This document shows positions 16,893 through 25,654 of a stretch of DNA of 59,827 nucleotides, piece by piece. Source of the DNA: CAZGCA01 sp964524145 (GTDB lineage: Bacteria; Hydrogenedentota; CAZGCA01); NCBI GenBank assembly GCA_964524145.1, contig CAZGCA010000029.1, positions 1-59,827 on the forward strand. Reading direction: 5' to 3'. The notes beneath the pieces were generated by a model. It ran no database searches. It was not told where the DNA came from and worked only from the letters and a program-made list of their open reading frames with translations. Position 1 is the first letter of the stretch; every line of letters starts with the position of its first letter. A program made the position numbers and the translations under genes.

Positions 16893-19800
16893 TTGAGCAG
16901 GAGAATTGCAGTCTCGCTATTTCTTGTTTTCTTCCTTGGCACAAGTGTCGCATGGGCGCGGACAGCTAACATAGACTTTGACGACGGGACGCCCGGACCT
17001 GCTGAAGTCAGTGATCCGCTGGCAGTGGGCGGCACGGTCACGTTCGCGAGCGGTGAAGCCGTCATGGCGCATCCATCGCAGCCTGACTACACAGGGGCGA
17101 TACAGTACGGCCCCTTCACAGGCGATTTCGAGGCCGAGACTACGTTCACAACCATTGGCGATTTCGCCGGCAGCGCCGACACGGATTACGCAACGCTCGT
17201 CGTCACCCCGCCGGGCTACGACTACGTCGCGCTCTTTGGTGTACTGAACCAGGGCGGGACACTGAAAACGACCGCCTTTGGGTGGGAGTACGCGGATGTG
17301 CAGACGGGGGAGACGTTCACGGCGACCACGCGCGCGACGATCAAGGTCGTCAAGACGGACGGGAATATAGATCTGTACGCGGCCTATGATGCCAATGCGT
17401 CGATGCCCTTGACACCCGGTACGTTTCATTATGTCGCCAGCCTTCCCATCGGGACCGCGGATCCGAGCGTCTACATATTCGGCCAGGGATTCGATTTCAC
17501 GGTGGACGATTTCGTTATCAGCGGCGATGATATTTCCGCGTACCCGGACACCGATGGCGACGGTCTGTCAGACTATGACGAGGTCAACACGTATGGCACT
17601 GACCCGAACGACCCGGACAGTGACGATGATGACCTGCTCGACGGATGGGAGGTGCAATTCGGGCTGGATCCCAATGAAGCCGACACGGATGAAGACACCA
17701 TCGCCGACGGCGATGAGGACGAAGACGAAGACGGCCTCTCGAATGTTGAGGAGCAGGACGCCGAAACTGACCCCGCGGATGCAGACACTGACGGAGACCT
17801 GCTCAACGATGGGGACGAGGTCAACGTGCACGGAACAGACCCAAACGATCCGGACACCGACAGCGATGACCTCTCAGACTATGAGGAGGTAATCACGTAC
17901 GGTACGGATCCGAAAAGCAGGGATACGGACGGTGACGGCCTGTCTGATGGGGAGGAAGTAAACACACATGCAACCAACCCGCTAGATGACGACACAGATG
18001 ATGATGGGTTCACAGATTTGGTAGAAATCATCAACGGTTCTGATCCAAACGATCCGGATTCCACGCCAACGACTCCGGACGTACTGGTTCAGCATTGGCG
18101 AAACCTGGGGCTTTACGGTGGTGCGGGCAGAATGCTTGCCGTCGATCCCAATGACTCATCACATATCTTTCTCTCGTCTGGCCGCTTGGGCGAGGGGCTG
18201 TACTCGTATGCCACCACGGATGCTGGACTCAATTGGATACGCCTACCAATCAACGGTAACACCATGTTCTATGACCCCAACGACAGCTCGACCCTTTATC
18301 ATGGCCAATACCGATCCACCGACAACGGACTCAACTGGCAGTTACTGCCTTCTCTGCCTGAGCTTACGTGGGTCGTCGCGGTGAAGCCAGGTGACTCTAG
18401 TACGCTGTATGCCGTCACAAGTAGTGGGCTGCATGAGATTGCCCACGTCTATAAGTCGATTGATGCGGGTGAGAATTGGGCCGACATCACACCTGCAGGC
18501 ATAGTAGCCGCCAGGTGTTCTGTTGACTTCGGGGGAAGGCCCATCGCTTTTGACCCGCATGAGCCGGATACCATATACATTGGTTTTGATAAGAATCCCA
18601 TCTACGAGGAAACGGACTATGGCGTGTATAAGAGCATTGATGGCGGGTCTAACTGGGTGAGGAACCTCTCTGAGCAGATCCATACAGTCCTGGCCCATCC
18701 GTTGGACCCGGACCTCCTTCTTGCTGTTGAGACTTCCGTCGGAGGAGGGAACAACTTGTGGCGTAGCGACGACGGCGGGGAATCGTGGGCAGTAGTTCTG
18801 GACTCCGCAGGAGCCGCAGTCGCCTTTGTTCCCACTGACCCCAACACGGTATACAGCTTTCAAGATCCCCGGGGCCACATGGGATTTGCCAAGAGCGATG
18901 ATTTCGGCCTTACCTGGACTGACTTCAGTGTGCCGGATGCCGTCGGTGTCATGATGTGGCCCGTCGATGTCGTCATTCCGGCTGCCAACCCAAGCGTCGC
19001 CTACCTAGCTAGCGCGCAGGATGGTTTCTCCCGCATCTCGCTCGGCCATGGAAGCTTTGAGGAACGAAACAGAGGCATTGAAGAAATTAATGTGCAATTT
19101 GGGTTTGTTAGTGACGACGGAAATCACATCGTGATAGGCTGCGAGAAAGGTGCGTCCGTGTCCTTTGACGGGAGTGAGACGTGGAACCATTGTAGCCGCC
19201 ATTTCGTGGGGGCAATGTGCGTCGACTCAGAGACAGACCAAACGATCTACTGGTCTGTTGGCACGGAAATCCTGGTCAGTTTCGATGGCGGGGTCACCTG
19301 GGTCGAGCGCGGGTGGATACTGGATGATTACGCGGTACAACCTGGCGTCTCCTGCATGCTTGAAAGCCCTGACTATCCAGACACGTTGTTCATGGGTGTG
19401 TTTGATACGCAAGTGGTCAGAGAGCCCGGGCTGTACGTGAGCAACGATGGCGGTGACACTCTTGTTCAGACTCCGCTGTTCGTTGGCGATGATTGGATCA
19501 GGCAGTTGGCGGCCGAGAGCGATGTCTCCTATCTGGCGAGAGTACCAGAACCAACGAGCCCATCGCGGTTGCTCTATGCGGCAGTTGGCCGAACCGACCT
19601 AGTCTCGGGAATAAGCGGGCTGTACTGGAGCGAAGATTCAGGTAACTTGTGGTCGCTCCGCGGTCTGGCAGACATGCACGTAAGAGCAATCGCGCTAGAT
19701 TCCAGTGACGGTCGGATCGTATATGCAACCTACGTCGATAGTACGCATCAGAGCCGTCTGGCACGTTCGGAGGATGCTGGATTGACATGGACCCAGATCT

Positions 19801-20375
19801 ACGGAGGCGGCCATCACGTCGTGTCGCTTTCGACGTCTCGACATCAGCCAGGCCGAGTCTATGCGGGTGTCCTTCTTGACGACACGACCAGTGGTGAATA
19901 CTCGAGAGATGGCGCCATCTGGCAGAGCGACGACTATGGCGAGCATTGGTCGGTCCTGATCGAGGGAATCGAACGGCTTCAGCTCGTTGTTGCTGGTTCG
20001 CTGTACGGTGGCATGAATGGTGGATTCTACGAGTATGACCCGCCGTGGCAGGACACCGACGGTGATGGGCTGCGCGATGACGACGAGACGCGGGACCTTG
20101 ACCCCGATGAGGAAGACGTCCAGAACCCGTTCAATCCCAGTGATCCCGACAGCACCGGCAACAGCTTCTCGGAAGGTCCCGACGGCATACCCGACGGTCT
20201 GAACGATTGGGACGGCGACGGGATGACCAACGCCGACGAGTTTATGTGGGACTACGACCCAACGGATCCGGAAAGCTGGGGCGAAGTACCAGCGATAGCG
20301 AGTATTGGCTTGTTCTTGCTCGTAGTTTTCCTAGTTGCCGCTACGCGCAGAAGAATAAGATATCGGAGAACCTGA
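16893..20375 (+). CDS. Large secreted protein: TSP3 repeats, BNR/VPS10-like propeller, C-terminal membrane anchor
   Basis: 1160 residues from TTG 16893, preceded by GGAGGG. Residues 1-23 are a Sec signal peptide. Residues 25-215 are a jelly-roll-like domain. Residues 219-391 hold thrombospondin type-3-like Ca-binding repeats (DTDGDGLSDYDEV and variants, each aspartate-rich). Residues 395-1050 are repeated YKSIDGGSNW/DDGGESW units of BNR/sortilin-type beta-propellers. A second TSP3 cluster (about 1053-1120) precedes a hydrophobic helix and basic tail, AIASIGLFLLVVFLVA then RRRIRYRR. The end resembles CTERM-type sorting or anchor signals, but no classic PEP motif is seen. Probable surface protein; ligand unknown. 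Confidence 0.85.
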   Translation: MSRRIAVSLFLVFFLGTSVAWARTANIDFDDGTPGPAEVSDPLAVGGTVTFASGEAVMAHPSQPDYTGAIQYGPFTGDFEAETTFTTIGDFAGSADTDYATLVVTPPGYDYVALFGVLNQGGTLKTTAFGWEYADVQTGETFTATTRATIKVVKTDGNIDLYAAYDANASMPLTPGTFHYVASLPIGTADPSVYIFGQGFDFTVDDFVISGDDISAYPDTDGDGLSDYDEVNTYGTDPNDPDSDDDDLLDGWEVQFGLDPNEADTDEDTIADGDEDEDEDGLSNVEEQDAETDPADADTDGDLLNDGDEVNVHGTDPNDPDTDSDDLSDYEEVITYGTDPKSRDTDGDGLSDGEEVNTHATNPLDDDTDDDGFTDLVEIINGSDPNDPDSTPTTPDVLVQHWRNLGLYGGAGRMLAVDPNDSSHIFLSSGRLGEGLYSYATTDAGLNWIRLPINGNTMFYDPNDSSTLYHGQYRSTDNGLNWQLLPSLPELTWVVAVKPGDSSTLYAVTSSGLHEIAHVYKSIDAGENWADITPAGIVAARCSVDFGGRPIAFDPHEPDTIYIGFDKNPIYEETDYGVYKSIDGGSNWVRNLSEQIHTVLAHPLDPDLLLAVETSVGGGNNLWRSDDGGESWAVVLDSAGAAVAFVPTDPNTVYSFQDPRGHMGFAKSDDFGLTWTDFSVPDAVGVMMWPVDVVIPAANPSVAYLASAQDGFSRISLGHGSFEERNRGIEEINVQFGFVSDDGNHIVIGCEKGASVSFDGSETWNHCSRHFVGAMCVDSETDQTIYWSVGTEILVSFDGGVTWVERGWILDDYAVQPGVSCMLESPDYPDTLFMGVFDTQVVREPGLYVSNDGGDTLVQTPLFVGDDWIRQLAAESDVSYLARVPEPTSPSRLLYAAVGRTDLVSGISGLYWSEDSGNLWSLRGLADMHVRAIALDSSDGRIVYATYVDSTHQSRLARSEDAGLTWTQIYGGGHHVVSLSTSRHQPGRVYAGVLLDDTTSGEYSRDGAIWQSDDYGEHWSVLIEGIERLQLVVAGSLYGGMNGGFYEYDPPWQDTDGDGLRDDDETRDLDPDEEDVQNPFNPSDPDSTGNSFSEGPDGIPDGLNDWDGDGMTNADEFMWDYDPTDPESWGEVPAIASIGLFLLVVFLVAATRRRIRYRRT

Positions 20376-20604
20376 GGATCTGGCGCTGCCGGGCTCGGAA
20401 TTGAAACGTGAGATGACGATGCGCGGAGGTCGCTTAAGCCCGGGGTCCCGCGCCAGCATCGGTGTAAGTCCACCTCAGCGGCGATCCCTAGACGGTTGAC
20501 GAACAGGCCTGTTTCGGCCCCGCTTCCACAGTTCTAACATCCTCGCGGCGACCTGTCCACCATTCCATAATCCAGCCGGGCGGCTTTGTTGCTCGGGACT
20601 ATTG

Positions 20605-20633
20605 TTGACAAACACGGCCGGAACGGGTACGAT
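20605..20633 (+). promoter_or_regulatory. Promoter for the TIG/TSP3 protein
   Basis: Perfect TTGACA (20605-20610), 17-base spacer, -10 TACGAT (20628-20633). It lies 24 bases before the first ATG at 20657 and 45 before the likely start at 20678. The rest of the spacer from 20376 holds no gene. Confidence 0.7.
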
Positions 20634-20677
20634 AGTGGTATAGCGAATGACGTGGAATGACATCCCAGCGGAGACGC

Positions 20678-21736
20678 ATGAGACATAGTCGGGTAGTGGC
20701 GTTTTCCCTGGTTTTCGCTTTCGTCGTGTTTGGCCAACCGGAAGGATTCAGCACAGGCGGTAACGAGAATGAGGGAAGCTCTGTACTTGCTGCGGACACC
20801 GTCGGCGCGGTTCCGGTCGTAACCGGCCTGGAATCGAAACCGACGTTTGCAGGAGTGCCGGGTCTGTTTCTGCACGGACGCGGGTTCGGCCAAAACGTGG
20901 CAGTGACCTTCAACGGGGCAGTTGCGACGCAGACAAGCGACCCCACTTCTACAAGCATCGCCGTTGCAGTACCCGACGGCGTTCTCCGCGATTCAGAGGT
21001 CGAGATCGTGGTTCAGGACATGGACAGCGGTCTCAGTTCTCCGCCCTACCAGGCTGAATCAATGCTCGACTACGTTGTGCTGTTCAGCAAACGTTCGGGA
21101 CCGTTGCGCAACGCAACGTTCAATGTGGAAAGCGACGCACTTTTTGCCAGCGTGGTACTGTCAGGCGTCACGCCGGACGCCAAGTTCACGATCAGGGTCA
21201 ATGGGGATTGTCACGGCAGCGTCGTGAGCTCTTCCGACGGGATCGTTCACATCACTGTGCCGCCCGGACAAATCGGGATAATGGGCGATTCGGATTCCGA
21301 CTGTCTCTCGGACGATATCGAGACGGATACCGGCGTTTTTGTCTCGCTTTTGGATACGGGCACGGATCCGCTGGATCCCGACACCGACGGCGACGGGTTG
21401 CTCGATGGCGACGAGGTGAACGATCTCGACCCGGACACTCCCGGTCATCAAAACCCGTTCGACCCCCACAACCCCGATACGACGGGCGACTACGACCCGG
21501 AAGATCCGGAGACTCTGTTGACCAGAGACAACCCGGACGGCGTCCGCGACGGGCTCAACAACTACGATGGCGACGATATCACAAACTTGATGGACGGGAT
21601 CTGCCGGTGGGCATCCCGCAGTCCAATAATTCCCGCACCTATATCGGTCGCCGTCACATCAGTTGCCGTCGCACTGCTCGCAACCCTGCTCGGCTTGCGC
21701 CGACTCCGACGACCCGCAAAGCCCGCAGCCCGGTAA
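20678..21736 (+). CDS. Secreted TIG/TSP3 protein with C-terminal membrane anchor
   Basis: 352 residues from ATG 20678, which has GGAG a short distance upstream; an in-frame ATG at 20657 would add seven basic residues. Residues 1-25 form a signal peptide. Residues 45-130 look like an IPT/TIG immunoglobulin-like domain (VTGLESKPTFAGVPGLFLHG, VAVTFNGAVAT). A TSP3-like segment follows (DPDTDGDGLLDGDEVNDLDP). The last 35 residues are a hydrophobic helix and RRLRRPAKPAAR tail, analogous to the neighbour at 16893. The pair probably share one export and anchoring route. No adhesin or enzyme motif. Confidence 0.75.
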   Translation: MRHSRVVAFSLVFAFVVFGQPEGFSTGGNENEGSSVLAADTVGAVPVVTGLESKPTFAGVPGLFLHGRGFGQNVAVTFNGAVATQTSDPTSTSIAVAVPDGVLRDSEVEIVVQDMDSGLSSPPYQAESMLDYVVLFSKRSGPLRNATFNVESDALFASVVLSGVTPDAKFTIRVNGDCHGSVVSSSDGIVHITVPPGQIGIMGDSDSDCLSDDIETDTGVFVSLLDTGTDPLDPDTDGDGLLDGDEVNDLDPDTPGHQNPFDPHNPDTTGDYDPEDPETLLTRDNPDGVRDGLNNYDGDDITNLMDGICRWASRSPIIPAPISVAVTSVAVALLATLLGLRRLRRPAKPAAR

Positions 21737-22013
21737 TCGTTCCCGCACGCTCGGACCCCTTTCATACATGGAGGTTCTGCCGGAGACCTCGCTTTCTACT
21801 ATATCGGACTTCCCCAACAGGGACTTTCCAAAAACCCAAGAACGCGGGCGGGTTGTTATTGATGAACGGCGTTTTGGACAGGCAATCAACGTCTAAGTTG
21901 TGTCGGTAGTCGTTACGACATCGTCGTCGATCTCTCCGAACTCTCCGTCAGCTCGTTAGCTATAGCACACACCCGCAAACCGTTTGTCCCTGGCCCCATA
22001 TCTGTGCCGCCCC
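21737..22013. other. Spacer left of the transposase; nothing recognised
   Basis: 277 bases without a credible gene on either strand. The left end of the IS element should lie here, but no terminal repeat matching the right flank could be found by eye. Confidence 0.4.
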
Positions 22014-23640
22014 TTATCCAGTTGCTGCCTCTTTAAGCACCAGCGGCTTCCATCGGCCGATGAGCAACATGAGGTTGTGGGTGATCTGTCTCCACAACGC
22101 TTCGGCCTGCGCACCAGCTTTGCCCCATGTCCGACACCTCCGCCAGTTCATCAGTTCCACAAGCCGTGCAAACGCCCCTTCCACTACCACCCAGCGTGCC
22201 ATCTTGCATCTCCTGCCTCGTTGGGAGTTGACACGCTCGGCAACCGCCTTTACCACCTCTTGGTATAGTGGCCGGTTGACAGTCCTGCCGCCTTTGGCGC
22301 GTGGACAGCATTCGGACTTCAACGGGCACGCCTTGCACACCTTCGCCTCCGCCTCGTAACTGACCGCCGTATTACGCTTGTTCATCTTCCTGCGCTTCAT
22401 CGGGCGACCTTGCGGGCATATCATGGTGTCTGTCTGTGGATCGTAGTGGAACGCCTCGGACAGAAACTCATCCGATACTCCGGGCGGCCTGCGTGTGGTC
22501 TGCCCGTCGGGCACGTAGGTCTCCATTTCACCCTCGAGTTTGACCAACTGCAACGTGTCGTGATAGGCCGAGTCCGCCGTCGCACTCTTCACCGGCCCTA
22601 CGTGCTTGTCTGCCCCCGAGAGCAACTGCTCTACACGCTCAAGCTCCTCCTTGCCGTTGTTGACCTGAGAGAGAAGCTGCCCCTGGTCATTGGCTTGCTC
22701 TACCACTTCGGTACTCACAATCGCGCCGCTGGCAGTGTCTGTTACCACCTGTACGTTGTGCGCCGGCGCAAACTGCCTGTTCTTGAGTTTCTTCAGGCTC
22801 GCCTCCGGTTCGGTGACCGTCATCCGCTGTGCATCATCGACAAGACCCAGCTCCGTCATCTCTGCAAGCGCACGATCGAGCCGTGCCTTGCGCTTGACAA
22901 CACGCCCGACCTTTTCCTGCCCAGCATCAGGCTCGACAAGCTTGGTTTGTATGAGCTTATCGAGCTTCTCGATACGCCGCTTGAGCTGCCCGCGCGTGCA
23001 GGTGGCGTTGCACGACGCCGCCGCGCGAATCACCGTGCCGTCTATAGCAAGCTCCTCTCCCGGCACCATACCGCTGCGAGCCAACGCCGCCAATATCTGT
23101 GTCGACAAATGGCTCAACTCCTTGATGTGCGCCTTGCGGAACTGACACAACGTGCTCTTGTGCACCTGGGCGTCACCGCTCATCCAGCGCATCTCGATAT
23201 CGGTCTCGCACAGCCACTCCACCACCATCGACGAGCTGATGCCACGCACCATCGCCACTATCCACACACCTGCAAGCCGGCGCGGGTCAATCGCCGGACG
23301 CCCCTCCTCATCATTGCGGTAGTTGCGGTCAAACCGGCTGAAATCAAGCTCGGAGAGGACATCCCAAATCACACGCGCCACCGAGTTCTCGGGCAGAAGA
23401 CTCTCGAGAGAGCCGCCCACAAACAAGGTGTCAGCGCTGTGGTCAGGAAGGTAGTTTGGCATGGTCAGGCATCTCCTTTCGGCCTGGTCATCCTGGCAGG
23501 GAACTGCATTGCATGGACAGAATCATTATAGTTACGCATACATGTCCAATCTGACGACTATTATATCACACCATCGGGGAAACCTCAAGGTAAACACACC
23601 TCTTGCATCGACCCTCATCTTATGTTATGTTGCCAGGGTC
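21950..23640 (-). mobile_element. IS1182-like insertion sequence (approximate limits)
   Basis: Element limits are estimated from the transposase and gene-free flanks. Terminal inverted repeats and target duplication were looked for and not identified, so the ends are uncertain by about 100 bases. Confidence 0.5.
22014..23462 (-). CDS. IS1182-family DDE transposase
   Basis: 482 residues, full length for IS1182 transposases. The N-terminal DUF772-like region is clear (ENSVARVIWDVLSELDFSRF, then WMSGDAQVHKSTLCQFRKAH). The DDE catalytic residues sit in ELAIDGTVIRA, SATADSAYHD and the late KMARWVVVEGAFARLVELM region. A cysteine cluster CKACPLKSECCP occurs near the middle, typical of this family. 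No frameshift or internal stop, so probably active or recent. Surrounding genes appear intact, consistent with insertion into a spacer. Confidence 0.93.
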   Translation of the reverse strand: MPNYLPDHSADTLFVGGSLESLLPENSVARVIWDVLSELDFSRFDRNYRNDEEGRPAIDPRRLAGVWIVAMVRGISSSMVVEWLCETDIEMRWMSGDAQVHKSTLCQFRKAHIKELSHLSTQILAALARSGMVPGEELAIDGTVIRAAASCNATCTRGQLKRRIEKLDKLIQTKLVEPDAGQEKVGRVVKRKARLDRALAEMTELGLVDDAQRMTVTEPEASLKKLKNRQFAPAHNVQVVTDTASGAIVSTEVVEQANDQGQLLSQVNNGKEELERVEQLLSGADKHVGPVKSATADSAYHDTLQLVKLEGEMETYVPDGQTTRRPPGVSDEFLSEAFHYDPQTDTMICPQGRPMKRRKMNKRNTAVSYEAEAKVCKACPLKSECCPRAKGGRTVNRPLYQEVVKAVAERVNSQRGRRCKMARWVVVEGAFARLVELMNWRRCRTWGKAGAQAEALWRQITHNLMLLIGRWKPLVLKEAATG

Positions 23641-23719
23641 CAGGGTTTTTGGAAACTCCCAACAAGGAAGACCACGAGGTTTCTGAGTCGAAGCTGCCTT
23701 ATTGCTCATGGAGGGAACC

Positions 23720-24529
23720 TTAGCCCGGTTTGTCAATAGCGAACACCTTCCAGAAAAGGAAGATATAACCTTGTTCGCGCTCCTCAACCCCGACCGTCAT
23801 GATGAACCCAGTCCATTCTTGTAACTTGGACTGGAGGAGCAGATTTGTCCAGATCGGCTGTCTGATCGACGGTTTGCCAACATCGAGCGATACACCTTCA
23901 ATTCTCTCCCGCTCTATGACTGCACGGCTAAGCCAAAGGCGTGTTCGTACCGTACCCTCTTCATCGCTTTCTTCCCGGGGGTGAATCTGAATCCCAATTC
24001 GCATTCCCAGTGTTTTGTCGAGCGTTTTGAGATCAAATCTCCCATCGTCCGCTTTCTCGAAGTACTGAATAGGTGTTTCGTCGCGCATTTCTATTCTACC
24101 GCTCTGGTTAGCCTCCAGGAGGATTCGGGGCGCACCAATCAAGACAATGTCGGGATGCGCCGGTTCGTCTCTTCCGTCCCATCGAAGGTCCGGCCCGTCA
24201 ACGGTCATATGGACCCCACCGACTTCCAATTGAAGCTTTCCCGTACCGTAAGTCAATAGCTCCAGAGGCTCCAACGGGAAAAGACCTGTTCTTGTTTTGC
24301 CGACAATGGTCTTTGACGGATATGGGCTTGTGCTATAACTCTGCTTGTTTGAGATGGGTTCCAAATCCCCGGACTCCCAACCGCCTTTCCCAAAACCCTC
24401 AATCCTGTGGACCTCGGTGAGTACACGGTAGATCTTCATCTCAATAGGGTATTGCCTCTTCTCCTTTGCCATAGCCACGAAACAATGCGCAATCATGCAC
24501 AGGACGAGTAATGCACTTCTGCCAATCAT
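23720..24529 (-). CDS. Exported secretin-fold protein in the ECF sigma unit
   Basis: 269 residues from ATG 24529, which has AAGGAGTG upstream; a longer frame to 24562 lacks a better site. Residues 1-21 are a signal peptide (MIGRSALLVLCMIAHCFV). The body resembles the secretin core domain of type II/III secretion proteins: IGAPRILLEANQSGRIEMRD corresponds to the PRVxTLDNQEAxI strand, and the C-terminus IWTNLLLQSKLQEWTGFIM to the closing TxVxVxDGxTVVLGG strand. It is far too short for a pore-forming secretin and lacks the N0-N3 ladder, so a periplasmic soluble relative is likely. Third gene after a sigma factor and its membrane partner. Confidence 0.6.
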   Translation of the reverse strand: MIGRSALLVLCMIAHCFVAMAKEKRQYPIEMKIYRVLTEVHRIEGFGKGGWESGDLEPISNKQSYSTSPYPSKTIVGKTRTGLFPLEPLELLTYGTGKLQLEVGGVHMTVDGPDLRWDGRDEPAHPDIVLIGAPRILLEANQSGRIEMRDETPIQYFEKADDGRFDLKTLDKTLGMRIGIQIHPREESDEEGTVRTRLWLSRAVIERERIEGVSLDVGKPSIRQPIWTNLLLQSKLQEWTGFIMTVGVEEREQGYIFLFWKVFAIDKPG

Positions 24530-24572
24530 GGTCAAGCACTCCTTTCTTGATAGACTCCACATCTACAAACGC

Positions 24573-24965
24573 TCAAACGGGATCGTTGCTCGTATTGACA
24601 CTGTTTCCTCCTAGCTCGATAATCTGCACCTCCGGCTCTGTTGGTGCCGTTAGAAAAGGGATCGGCCGAGAAGCCTGGGTATCAAAGACGTTTCTCGTGA
24701 CAGACGGATCGTTGTGGATAACGTAGATCATCTTAACGGTCTCCGTTTTCACCGTTCTTCCCGGGGAGAGGACATAGCCTCCCAGCAAACCGGCCAGAGC
24801 GGACAAGACCGAAGCCACGGCGCATTGCCAGAACGCAACGGGTCGTCTAAACAAGCCTTCTCGCCGTTCGGACGCTTCCAGGAACAGATCATTCATCCTA
24901 AGCTCCATCTTGTCTGTCGGCGGGGTAAGCGGCATGTCATCCATAAACCGTTCAAGATCCTTCAT
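24573..24965 (-). CDS. Single-pass membrane protein, probable anti-sigma factor
   Basis: 130 residues: a 40-residue charged cytoplasmic N-terminus (MKDLERFMDDMPLTPPTDK), one membrane helix at about 45-67 (CAVASVLSALAGLLGGYVL), and a 60-residue outside tail. No zinc HxxxCxxC motif. Its ATG overlaps the stop of the ECF sigma gene (ATGA), the classic place for an anti-sigma partner. Function is inferred from position and topology. The secretin-fold gene starts 43 bases downstream. Confidence 0.65.
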   Translation of the reverse strand: MKDLERFMDDMPLTPPTDKMELRMNDLFLEASERREGLFRRPVAFWQCAVASVLSALAGLLGGYVLSPGRTVKTETVKMIYVIHNDPSVTRNVFDTQASRPIPFLTAPTEPEVQIIELGGNSVNTSNDPV

Positions 24966-25444
24966 GATGACTCCTTCTCGAACACGGTCTTAAGTTTCTG
25001 TAGCCCTCTACGATACCACGAAGCAGCGGTGTTGATTGAAACACCTCTTATGGCAGCGATCTCCTTGAACGTCATCGAACCGTAGATCTTCAGAGTGATG
25101 CACTCCCGTTCGTCCTCGGAAAGGGTTTGTAGCAGGCGCTCGACCTGAAGTCGGAGGCCCATTGTGTTGTTTCGGCCGGCTCGATCCAGATCGAAGAGGG
25201 AATCGTTGTTTACGTTTCTGCTGCTCGACCGAAGCTCGTCAATGGCGGCGTTCCGGACACAGCGGAACACATACGGGCGCAATTCTCTGGGCGGTTTGCC
25301 CCTTTTGAGGAGACGCAGGAAGACGGTATGAATCACGTCTTCAGCAGCGTCTTTGGACTCTGTAAGCGAAAGAGCGTACGTATATAGCTCTTGCCGATTC
25401 ATTTCGTAGAATCGACGAATGAGCTCGACGAAGTCGGTTTTCAT
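24962..25444 (-). CDS. ECF-type RNA polymerase sigma factor
   Basis: 160 residues, the size of an ECF sigma factor. Region 2 spans about residues 5-75 (FYEMNRQELYTYALSLTESK, DAAEDVIHTVFLRLL, PYVFRCVRNAAIDELR) and region 4 spans 105-155 (TLSEDERECITLKIYG, then FKEIAAIRGVSINTAASWYR helix-turn-helix). No C-terminal extension. First gene of the unit with the membrane protein and the secretin-fold protein; a TATAAT lies upstream on the minus strand at 25482-25487. It probably activates its own operon, a common arrangement. Confidence 0.92.
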   Translation of the reverse strand: MKTDFVELIRRFYEMNRQELYTYALSLTESKDAAEDVIHTVFLRLLKRGKPPRELRPYVFRCVRNAAIDELRSSSRNVNNDSLFDLDRAGRNNTMGLRLQVERLLQTLSEDERECITLKIYGSMTFKEIAAIRGVSINTAASWYRRGLQKLKTVFEKESS

Positions 25445-25481
25445 GAGTACGGTCGAGATGCTCAGGTTTAGTTGGCGCTCA

Positions 25482-25487
25482 ATTATA
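25482..25487 (-). promoter_or_regulatory. Candidate -10 element for the ECF sigma operon
   Basis: Minus-strand TATAAT preceded by GTGG, 38 bases from the sigma ATG. The -35 at the correct spacing is poor (AAATCG), so this may be recognised by an alternative sigma or be chance. Confidence 0.3.
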
Positions 25488-25654
25488 CCACGCCGTAGGC
25501 GAACGATTTTGTGCGCACGGAACAGAAAAAGGGGTCGGCGCAGAGCACGAAGGCACTTGACCTGAGAGCGGTTGTGTGTTTTGATCTATGCTGCGTACAG
25601 TTGCGTGGAGCAATACAAAACGGCATGCCATAACTCGATAGGAGGACAGAACGA

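Noticed and set aside
21950..23640. Terminal inverted repeats for the IS1182-like element
   Set aside because: Flanking bases on both sides were compared by eye and no convincing matched inverted ends were found.
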